Shown here one piece after another: positions 34,337 through 43,857 of a stretch of 64,000 bases of DNA; position 1 is the first letter of the stretch, and each line of letters begins with the position of its first letter. The notes under the pieces were generated by a model that saw only the letters and a list, made by a program, of their open reading frames with translations, did not search any database and was not told where the DNA came from. The stretch comes from Polytrichum commune. Lineage: Eukaryota > Streptophyta > Polytrichopsida > Polytrichales > Polytrichaceae. Made by a program: the position numbers and the translations under genes. Where the stretch lies: positions 7,965,001 through 8,029,000 of the forward strand of contig OX485807.1 in assembly GCA_950295325.1 (NCBI GenBank). The letters run 5' to 3'.

Positions 34337-36055
34337 ATACAAAAGCTAGGATGTTGTAATTGTTGATTAAGACTAATCAGGGTATCTCGCCACCCTTGTA
34401 AGTTGTAAAAAGTTTGACTGTAAAACTGGGAAGAAATCTGAAGGCTATAATCTTGCCAAGATACTACCCTGACCTCTCTCTCAATTGGATATTGTCTACG
34501 GCCAAGCCACCAATTCTCTAAATGGGAGTAATATAGCATAATACGGGCCCCTAGGTCCCCAATAATAAAAAACTGAATGGGGATCAGATAAGTGCACCTC
34601 TTTTCTAGCCAAAATCTCAGTATAGAGGTTTTCAACCCCTAATTGAACACTCTGTTGCCAAAGCTTCTGGAACTGACTATGGTCTAGCCACCCTTCTCGT
34701 GTCACGCCCAACGTAAGGAAAAGTAAATCTCTTTGATATTCATACAATGGAGAAAACTCCCGAGGTACTGGTCCTTGAGCCTCCCAAGACCAGAGTGCAA
34801 TAAAAAAACTCTAAAGAGGGGGTAACAAGATTTTCTGGTTCGGAAATGGCTGAAGTCATAGACGGGTGGACCATAGTACTGATGTGACTAAACAGAGTTT
34901 TTTGCTGCTCTAGCTCTTCTTGCTGGCAGTGGAGCTCCGCTTTTAATTGGCTATTGTCTTGTTGAGCTTTGTGTAACTCCTCTTGACAACATTTGAGCTG
35001 TTCTTGAAGTTGCAAAGGGTCCTGGAGTTGGGCCTTTAAACTTTGATTTTCCTGGTCCTTCCCATCCACTTCAATTCTACTAGCTTCTAACGCCTTCTTT
35101 CCCTCATCAATGAGAGCCATACTTTCCAGTTTTTCTTTCATTAGCTAAGCCAGTTTGTACAGATTTTTCACATTTTCAGTCTGGCTTTTGATTAAAGCTT
35201 CACTTTTCTCCCACAATTGCTCTTGTTGCTCCTTGGCAATAGTCTGAACAACCTTCAATTGTGTCGTTAGACGCTGAATCTCTCCTGTCTCCTCCTCCTT
35301 CTCTGGGCTGGACAATTGGCTAGGGGTTCACCTTGAAGACGATGGTCCTTCTACCACGTAGGCAGGCGTGGGTAAGTCCTGACAAATTTGTGTTATGTAG
35401 AAGGCCGAATATAATTCCACCGATAGGGGCCATCCGACCAACCAGTTAGATAACTCCTCTCCTATCTTTTGTTGGACATTTTTTGCCCAATTGATGTTCT
35501 GGCCCTCCCAAGTACCTATGGCTGCAACAATGCTCTCTGAGTCATCATGTCTTTTTGCGGTCAAAAAAGCAAGTAAGCGTTTACAAACTTCAACCAATGC
35601 TTCCAAGGATGTCTAGCCTTATCTATGAGACATCCTCTCAAAGTGCGAGGGAATTCTCCTTCAAAAATCTCCTCATGTTGCTTCTTGGTCAGTCCGGGCA
35701 TCGTATCCAGTATCAACCCTTCAGCTGGTAACTTCAAAAACCTTTGGATCATGGGCACGGAAAAGTCGATTATCTTCTCATTTACTCTAGCAGTTTTAGA
35801 AGTTGCCGAGTAAGTTTGGATGAACTGTGTGACTCTGTCTCCGTAAGCTGCTCGTATGGCCCCTTGGATCCAACACAAATAATGAAACATCCCTGCTTTG
35901 TCCAGATTAGCTTGATTCGTCTTCCATGTTTTTTTCAAGGCCGTTGGAATGCCAGGTAGAGCTACGGCTTTGATGGTCATGCTGGGCTCCACCTCTTCGA
36001 TTTTGTCAACCTCCATCTTCCCAGTACACTTAAAAGCACCACAGTCGTAGGACAA
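34337..36055 (-). pseudogene. decayed antisense gene of the MULE-like element, 5' part
   Basis: Reading 36,055 to 34,337, a globular block of about 240 codons comes first, with RFLKLPAEG and WKHWLKFVNAYLLF. A one-base shift in a T6 run near 35,565 is needed to continue into LTAKRHDD. One TGA (about 35,330) and one TAG (about 35,144) then interrupt a long Gln/Glu/Lys-rich coiled coil (about 35,300-34,880). A second shift near 34,510 leads to a Trp/Tyr-rich block that the Gypsy element cuts. The layout (alpha-helical N-domain, coiled coil, hydrophobic C-domain) recalls plant mobile-domain or 'putative plant transposon protein' families, which are known companions of MULEs and Gypsy elements, but I cannot assign it. 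At least five separate lesions, insertions included, show long decay. Confidence 0.55.
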
Positions 36056-37994
36056 AAAAACTATGGTCTACTAAAGAGTTGTAACGTAAAGGTATGATGG
36101 TTAGGCGGTCTTGAGGATGCAATAACTTTGAATTTTGACAAAACAATCTTCTAGGAGAGAATTGTCACAATAGACTTAACCCTGCAACCATTCGCACCCC
36201 CCCCCTTCTTGAGTCTTTTTGGGAGCCATTTCTTGAATTTTGACAGACAATGATCTTCAAGGTTACTTCTCAGTTTGTAGCAGACTTCATTGCTAAGACC
36301 ATAGACTTCAGACCATACGACCTCTAGAATTTCCTGGGCAACCTTTTCAGACATTGAACTCTTACTACTTTGTGAACTAAGACATATGTTTAAGCAGTAG
36401 GATTATATGACCACAAGAACTTGAGCAGAAACAACCCCCTCCATAAGAGACTTGAGCAGTAGAAACTTGTACCCTGCTAGACTATAGACTCAAGCTCAAT
36501 ATATTTTATCGACTGATGAAAGGCCTTCCAGTAACCATGTTTTTACACCATAGTCCATCATCAAGTCTTGTTTCTTCCCTTCGGCCAGACACCTCCCTTA
36601 TTAGTGTAAGAGTTATGTCTCCAAAAGTATCTTTGCAGCATTCTCTTTCACGGACTTCCCTCAGTAAGATCTTTAAAACTTTTCACTCCACTATATTGCC
36701 ACTCCTAACATAAACTTGTACCATCTCAAAGACTGTTATATCTAAAATTTTGAAATCACAAAGAGACTACCGAGGATGACTATCTGACCGCAGTGTGTCC
36801 TACAGATGGAAGACTATCCTCCTTTAAGTAACCCTTCCAAACTTCAGCCCAATCTTCAATAACATTCAAACTTCACTAACATTCCTCACTCCCAATATTT
36901 CAATCACAAGAGACAAAGAAGATGGTTTCAGATTCTCTCTTCCCATGGTCTTTCTCTATGAGTTCACTCAAACTAAGTCGTCTTCTACAATCATTAGCAC
37001 TCTGCTTTCTTTTCTCAGCCTATAACTTATCTATCAGAATTGCCAATCTCATGTTTTTCTGCCTCTTCCAGTATCCAAGACTCTCACTACCCTTCCATAT
37101 CCACTCATCTTTCTTTTCTTGTAACTTATCTTCCACTGCAGCAACTTCTTTCGCTCAAATTTCCCTCTTTACATCTTCTTACTCCCTATCCCCATCATTC
37201 AAAGACAATAGTCTGAGGCACAAATATCCGGTATCCAGTAACTCGTCTATAGTCTGGAAGAGTTTATCAATAACATCTGCTTTCACAAGACCATGGTCTC
37301 AGTATCTTCTTCAACATAGCTTATTTCAAAGAAAGATATACATCAAATGCTCATCAAAAGAGTAAGATGGTAAGCGTTCTCACCTAATTTCAGCAATGCA
37401 ACCACTTCTTCTCCTTCTACAGTCCCTCCTCTCTCGCTCTAGCTGTTTGAAAGTAATGTATCTCTAGTTATCACTGATCTCCAGACATAGACTAACACCT
37501 CGCAGTTCTTGTTCTTCTCCGTTGCCTCAGCCTGTTGTTGCCTTAGCCATTACTAAATCTAATTGCATGATGTAACCACAAGTTGTTCTCTTTCTTGGCG
37601 GCTAGGCATAATGATGACTTAAAATGGTGGTCATCCCCTTAATCACATATAGCCCCCACTTGATCAACTGAGTTGCCTTAATTAATTTGAACTCAGACTA
37701 TAGACTAGGCAATTAGTTGAGTAGTTAATTGAGATAGTTAATGTAATAATATAATCAACTTACTCCCATAATTTGTACTTCCTGAGATCTCACCGAATCT
37801 CCATATTAATTACACCCGCTACTTGGTAAATCTTTGAATATATCTATATATCCTAATATTATTATTTATTATTTATTATTTATAATTGTGTGTGTATGTG
37901 TGTATGTGTGTATATATATATCTTTCCAAATTTCACGAAATGACAATTGGCTTTCCCTCTTGCAATCTAAGTAACTGTCCTCAGTTACTGATGA
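36056..37994. other. right interior of the MULE-like element, no intact gene
   Basis: Frames such as 36,922-37,365 (147 codons, Ser/Phe/Leu-rich) have low-complexity composition and no domain. The stretch has the densest AGAC-N4-GTCT motifs, at 36,296, 36,479, 37,203, 37,245, 37,288 and 37,695. An ATT/TG-repeat tract lies at 37,855-37,920. Confidence 0.5.
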
Positions 37995-38052
37995 AATTTT
38001 TTTGCCCTACCCTACCCCCTATAAGTTTGTGGGGGGGACTTTAACGTCCCCC
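37995..38052 (-). repeat. right terminal inverted repeat of the MULE-like element
   Basis: The reverse complement begins GGGGGACGTTAAAGTCCCCC and aligns with 17,478-17,537 over about 58 bp. Confidence 0.85.
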
Positions 38053-38061
38053 ATTGCCAAC
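38053..38061 (+). repeat. 9-bp target site duplication, right
   Basis: ATTGCCAAC, the mate of 17,469-17,477. Confidence 0.85.
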
Positions 38062-38269
38062 CTTGTGCTGCTAAAAGACCCCTACCACATCTAGTTGGAT
38101 ATTAGATATAAGATAAATGACAGAATTCAAGTTGAACCACCTGCTTGATTCATTGTGCATACATGTGTCTAACAGCATGAGACATCCTTCAAGAAGAGAC
38201 TTAACAATGACGTTGACAATCCAGTAATTAGTGAATTTAATTGGTCTTTGTAGCACCACGTTTTACATA

Positions 38270-39336
38270 CACCCTAACCTTGATAATGTCACACCGTCCA
38301 TTTCACCAAAAAGTGTGATATAAACAAGGTGTGACATACTTGATAATGTCACATTTTGTGCATAATGTGATATTATCAAAAAATATGTAGAAAATCAAAA
38401 TATAATTACAATTTTTTTTTAAAATAACAAATATGAGACTTCAATGTTTTTGAATGTAAAATCTAATTCAAAATTGTGAATAACAACAAGAGCACATCAC
38501 AATGTGTCATTGAGATCAGGTAAAGACCTCTCACTAGAGACAAAGAAGCTTCTAATGTCACATTGTTTTGTTGATGTTAAATGTGCAACACCAATTCTAA
38601 TGAGTTTGTCATGGATTTTTTCCATTTCTAACAACTCATGAGTGCTGAAAATTTGAGAACCTTGGCTAGCCATAAAATTCAAAACATCTTTAGCATATTT
38701 TTGTGCATCGCTTAGCTTCACTACTTTAGACTCATCATCACTGCTATCAACAATCAATGGGTCCACTTCCATGGAATCAAGAACATGTTCGCCATCTTGC
38801 ACTAATTGCACAAGCTCCTCAGTAGAAAATTCCACCTCAAAATCAACTTCACCTTCCATGTTTATGTACTCCAAAGGACAAAGCTTTTCTACATGCTTGC
38901 CTTCAACATCCAAACCCAAATTTAATGCGGCGATGAGTCTACCCAATTCCACCTTTGGCCTCAACTTACAGACAACTGCGAGTATGTAGAATTGAGCATT
39001 TGGACTCCGAAACACATACCAAATTTGAAATTACACAAGGCATCCCACTATGCCGAAAGCATTGAATGAGAGCTCATTCAATGACCCCCAATATGCTTTG
39101 CTTTAGCCCATGCTCACCCATGAACAATAATATCGAACCCATGCCCACCCATACAATCCATCCATACTTGATATTATCACATTTACACTACGGATTTTGA
39201 AAAAAAATAGTGACATTATCAAGGGTGATAGGGATAATAACGAGGGAGTTTTACACTATGAAAATCGGTTTCAAACTTTTAGGTGACAATATCAAGGTGT
39301 TCTATTAACAAGGGTGACATTATCAAGGTTAGACTG
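38270..39336 (-). mobile_element. pogo-like (Tc1/mariner) element, copy R, internally deleted
   Basis: 1,067 bp between TA dinucleotides (38,268-38,269 and 39,337-39,338). It has the same TIRs as copy L and lies in inverted orientation to it, outside the MULE-like element. It is 19 bp shorter than copy L because a block of about 35-55 bp before the ELGRL codons differs. The flanking parts match with only scattered substitutions. Confidence 0.8.
38497..39015 (-). pseudogene. pogo-like transposase C-terminal remnant, copy R
   Basis: The 172-codon frame is identical to the copy L protein from ELGRL to the end, including the PIP-box motif QCDIRSFF, but it begins with unrelated residues across the deletion junction. 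The catalytic core is absent. Identity without drift suggests recent amplification by a transposase supplied elsewhere. Confidence 0.7.
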
Positions 39337-39338
39337 TA

Positions 39339-42329
39339 GACCTTACGAATAGAAAGTAGTTTATTACTAGGTAACATCTACATGGGAAAAAGTGCCCATT
39401 GATGAGAACATCCCCCCCTAGCCTATCAAACGATCAGTACAAGAAAGAGTACTTACTCGAAAGAGATGGCAAAAGTATATGTTGCGTCTCTCTTGTAAGG
39501 ATGATAGATTGCAAAAGGATATTGAATATCACATGCTTGCCATGGCCCATAACTTAGTCAAGGGCATTCTTGTCTTAAAGATATACGAACTTACACAGAT
39601 GCATATTGAACTAAACCTTGCCATTCCGTAGTGAATGCATGATGCATGAATAAGTTGCCAGATTATGACCAAATAGAAGTTGAAACCCTGAGATCTATTT
39701 GCAATAATAAGAAGTGCAGGTCGACACAATTACTTATCACGAACTATCCCTTTGTGAAGTATAGTTATCCTTGTAAACACTTTCCAAATCAAGTAAAGTT
39801 AGTAAACAATACTCCCATGAGGAGGATATACGATGATGCAGCCAACGAGGAAGATATTGTTCTCGGGAAAGTTCTTGAGCAGCAGGGCTATGGCACATGT
39901 GATGACTCCAATGACCATCGTAAAATTGCTTAAGATTACAGTCTTAATATATCCCCTTCCCAATATTACCTGCACATGCAATAGATTTCATCAACAACAT
40001 GTCTTAAACAATGACAATACTATCTATAAATTTCAGCATTATGAACATAGCCTTGGATAGAATATGAACAACAACTGCCAGCCATCAACATGAAGTTTTG
40101 ACAACCATACTCTCATAACAGATGCATCAAATAATGGCGTAATATACTATCACATTCAGATGTGATAATTGTTGCGAGCTCCTTGAGGTCATATGCTCAG
40201 CAATCCAACAACAAAATTCCCTGTAGCTGTTACAAAAGCTGACCATCGCCCAGTCTTGAGGAAATTAGGGTGGATTAAGATTTGTAGTCAGCAATTATCA
40301 GAGAGTATCCAGATTTGATGTAACATCTAATTTCAAGTGTAAGCGAGGAATATTTTTACAAACACATGAAGCAGATTTTTATTATACTGAAGAACATCAC
40401 AAAATTAGTTGAGCTCATGAATGGGCTTGGTCAGGATAAAATTGAAGATGATGACTTGCCTACTAGCAGTCCTGAACCGCTGCAAAAGATTAATGCTGCA
40501 TAATATATATTTACCTCCAACTTTATTCTCCTGTTGCAAACCCACATTGATTGAGGAGGTCCAGCATTATATGATTGCACTTCTACTCAATGAACAGGGA
40601 GATCCCACTGCTAGTTACAGATGACCGGTTGAGTTTGAGAAATAACCAGTTGAAGTCCAAGACTTCAGGAAAATTACCCATCGTCGTTTCTAGAGGAATC
40701 TATGGAATATAACTAAAATCAATGAAGAAAAGCCGAAAGATAACAACATGTAACTGGTTGGACTTGAAGAAACTATGAATTTCACCAATTATGCACAAAA
40801 ATCTCCCCGGACACTGCTCTACTTCCAACATCATGCCTCCACCACACACCTCCTCCATTTTCATCAATGTCCAAAGACCAAAAACTTAATTTAGTGAATT
40901 ATACCAAAAGTTAGTTTTCCAAATTAGAGGGGTTTTCAGTTCCATTCACATCATACCGTTTTTGAGTAGGTATTTTAAGGATCTTCAAACCCATTCACAA
41001 GGAGATTACCACTTTACTCAACAATAAGTTTAACTTGGAATAGTTGATTTGTAAATTAGAAGCCTTGCACTCTAAACCAAATCTTTTAATAAAAGTTACT
41101 TAATCTTCAAATCTAGTTGCTATTGTACCAAGTGAGGACTATGGCAGATTCAACAAATGTGCTCTCTCAACAACTTGAATATTGGAATAAAACTCACTTC
41201 CCTCCTTTCTTTTTTGATGAATAATCGTCGTTTTCCACATCCCAACTGGCAAAGTTATTTGCCCTAGTTCTCAATTGGCTCAACTAGTTATCTAGAGCAT
41301 CGTGCAAAGATAATCAAGAATATAATCATAAAAAATAAATGCCTTGCTTTGGTTGTTCTAGAATGCAAGTTTTTTTAAAAGAGTTCCAATAGCCAAGTGA
41401 CCAATTTTTAGCAAAGGTTTGGTTACTTGTGTTTCCAATTAGTTGCATGCATATTCTTGGGAACATGCTTCCTTGTGATATTTTGCACTGCCCTAAAGAG
41501 TTATGTCTAGAAGTCAAAGAGTTGCACAATTCTCATCCTCTTAGAAGTTCATCAAAAAACCCGCCCCCCATGGGGTCCACATCTACTCAATGTTGAAACA
41601 ATCCCTTTGTTGCACAAACTTGCCTTGATATATGAAACAACATTTACTATATGTTGTGCAATGCACATGGAATCAATTACTAGTCCATAGAAAATGTAAA
41701 ACCACCATGTCCACACTTCAACAATGGATTCCATTGAATACACATTGAGACGACGTTATTAATTAACATGATGACATTGAGTGCATATCAACAACTTTCA
41801 ATGCATGCTATTTGATGACTCAACTTTGTGATAGTATCCACTCTACATGAGGATAATTGGTAGTGACCACTCACATGATAACATTGTGTTTTGTAGACTC
41901 AAAGTTGATTGAATGAAAGTTAATACTTTAAACCGATTTTCATATTGTTGATATTGATACCACACACTCACCTGTAAGGTAGATGTGCCTAATTCGATAA
42001 CTTATCTCTAATCGGACACTTATATTTGAGTGATATGTGGTTTAGTGTGGCTCCAAGAACAAATTCCAAAAAAAAACATGTGTCGACAAGAGATTGAACC
42101 ATATACTCAAAATATGATCACCATTCTAGGCTCAATAATCAACATATTAATCAGGAGGACCTATATGACCACTTAATGAGCACGAGAATCATCACTTTGA
42201 AAATGAATTAGATATTCAAATGAGCTCTAAAAATCATGAGGAAAGATATTATTGAGAAAAAAGTTAGTTTATGTCTAATCTGGCCCAAGCATAGTGCAGT
42301 TGGTTGGGGAAGCACATGATTTGGCAAGG
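39339..42329. other. intergenic, no gene recognised
   Basis: The best frame (39,646-39,933, 95 codons) has no recognisable motif. A dispersed-repeat copy lies at 41,985-42,245. Around 42,288-42,312 a tRNA A-box-like string (TAGTGCAGTTGG) is seen without a matching B-box. Confidence 0.5.
41985..42245. repeat. dispersed repeat family, copy 4
   Basis: It has the blocks TTTGAGTGATATGTG, CACCATTCTAGGCTCAATAA, GGACCTATATGACCACTT and AATGAGCACGAGAATCATCA, closest to the copy at 2630-2900. Confidence 0.55.
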
Positions 42330-42512
42330 AGAGATTATATCATATACGAGCGTACGTCTCATCCATTCAACATAAAAACTTGACCCCCTATAGGTTTGTT
42401 GTTGATTCATCTCAAATGACTTCAACAAGAAAAGTAACCTCCAGTTGCATACTATTTCAAGGCTTTTACGTCAGATGAATGAGAAGTACGCTCGTATGCG
42501 ATAATTCTCAAC
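42330..42512. repeat. foldback/MITE-like element
   Basis: Inverted arms of about 40 bp share CATACGAGCGTAC and then TCTCATYCAT. One starts at 42,331 and the other ends near 42,510, enclosing about 100 bp. No clean target duplication was found. Confidence 0.6.
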
Positions 42513-42723
42513 ATAATCGGCAGTCTGGTAAGCAAGTTTGCATGTAAATTGCTAAACCCTTAACTGAACCACCGAACGCAGATTTTAGCAACAATCCATT
42601 CAACAATATATTTTTGTCTGATTTACATTGATGCAGTCGTCTGTCCTCTCAAGTTAGAACATAAAATTTTGGAGGAACGTTAGAAAAGAATTGTTAGATG
42701 TCCGATTTAGATTGATTGGATCC

Positions 42724-42924
42724 CGAACGGGAGGGTTGCGCCTGCCAGGAAAGTAGTGCAATTTCATGGCGACACTCGCAGGATTAGACAGCAAGCTGCC
42801 TGGTGACCCTGCACCCAAGAAAAATTAGATTAATATCATGAGGCTCCATGAGCCTCGTATCAGATATTAAACTGATAAGAACAGATACTACACTTGATCT
42901 TAGCCAAAAGGCCGAGAAAGGCAT
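42724..42924 (-). ncRNA. U2 spliceosomal snRNA
   Basis: The minus strand reads ATGCCTTTCTCGGCC, then TTGGCTAAGATCAAGTGTAG, then TATCTGTTCTTATCAG, which is the highly conserved 5' half of U2 that pairs with U6 and the branch site (GTAGTA). The stem-loop GAGGCTC-ATG-GAGCCTC, an Sm-type site (TAATTTTTC) and a 3' hairpin region follow. TATATAAG lies 24-31 bp upstream (42,955-42,948), as expected for a plant snRNA promoter. A clear USE at about -70 could not be confirmed. The second base pair of the 5' end and part of stem IV depart from the usual sequence, so a minor or ageing gene is possible. Confidence 0.85.
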
Positions 42925-43857
42925 ACCTCTCCTCACATCAACTTCACCTTATATACCCACCTCTTCTCCACAATGAACAATCCAAAACGTATGGGGCAAT
43001 GAATTCCATTTAATATCTTCTTTACACAGGTAATCTCAAATCTCAGTTGCTTGGTGAACATAGTGAGGCCTTAATAATCTTTGTTCCAACTCTGTTTTTC
43101 CTGAAGACAACATCGGACACAACTAATCTATCTATTTACCAGTTACACCAGATACATGGTCATTGAAATTCCTTGCACAGATAGACCTACGTTTTTTGTA
43201 TTTGTACGCTTCCAGTTGCCTAAATATATTACAATGTTCTTTTGCTACCCCTTCAAGGCTACTCAAAGGTTGCAAACCATTGGCTTTCCATCGTTGAACT
43301 TGCTGAAGGGTTTAGCAAAGGAATAATTTACCAAACTTACACCATTTAGCAAGACATTCATGATTAATGCTACATTAGTTAGCGCTCCAGTGTGAGGACA
43401 AGATGAACTGTAAAATTGTCCTCCATGAACTGGTTATGCCGAAATTGTGTACCAGAGTGACTGTTCTTGAGTGATTTTAAAGATAATTGCAAATGGATTA
43501 AGACTAACCACATTCCGTATTTGTCCCTCACAAGACATGAATTTAGTGGAGGGAAGCACTTTGCATTTGGTACTTAAAAATGGCGGGACCTGACAGGGAA
43601 AAGACTCTTTGTGGAAAGCACCGGATCAATATTCACACACACACAGCACATACAAAAGTTAAGAGGCTGATTTTCCAAAATTGTCCACCTCAAAAGTGCT
43701 GGAAGATTGAAAGGTTCACTTCAGTTTAGAGACACAATATTCTGCTATAATAAGTGAACCATAATCAACTCTGTAAATCAAGTGAATGGGAGAACAGCAA
43801 CCCAAAGAACCTATCGAAATAATGTGTTGTCAACAAAAGATACACAATTGATGCTGC
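42925..43857. other. U2 promoter and probable 3' UTR of MenB
   Basis: The left part holds the U2 TATA element. The rest, up to the MenB stop codon, shows no frame of note and is probably the MenB 3' UTR plus spacer. Confidence 0.45.

Larger units (their letters stand above)
17478..38052. mobile_element. 20.6-kb MULE-like DNA transposon with nested insertions
   Basis: The termini are inverted repeats of about 60 bp beginning GGGRGACGTTAAAGTCCCCC, then AACTTATAGGGGG, then GGTAGGGCAAAAAA. A perfect 9-bp direct repeat ATTGCCAAC flanks them. A 9-bp duplication with long TIRs starting in G is the classical Mutator-like signature. Removing the nested Gypsy element (10,870 bp plus 5-bp TSD), the pogo-like element (1,086 plus 2 bp) and the hAT MITE (496 plus 8 bp) leaves about 8.1 kb of original element. 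No MURA transposase, zinc finger or other transposase domain was recognised in that remainder. It carries a decayed antisense gene and many AGAC-N4-GTCT motifs. It may be a non-autonomous MULE carrying foreign DNA, or an autonomous element whose transposase is unrecognisable. An unrelated superfamily with 9-bp TSDs is possible. Confidence 0.75.
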
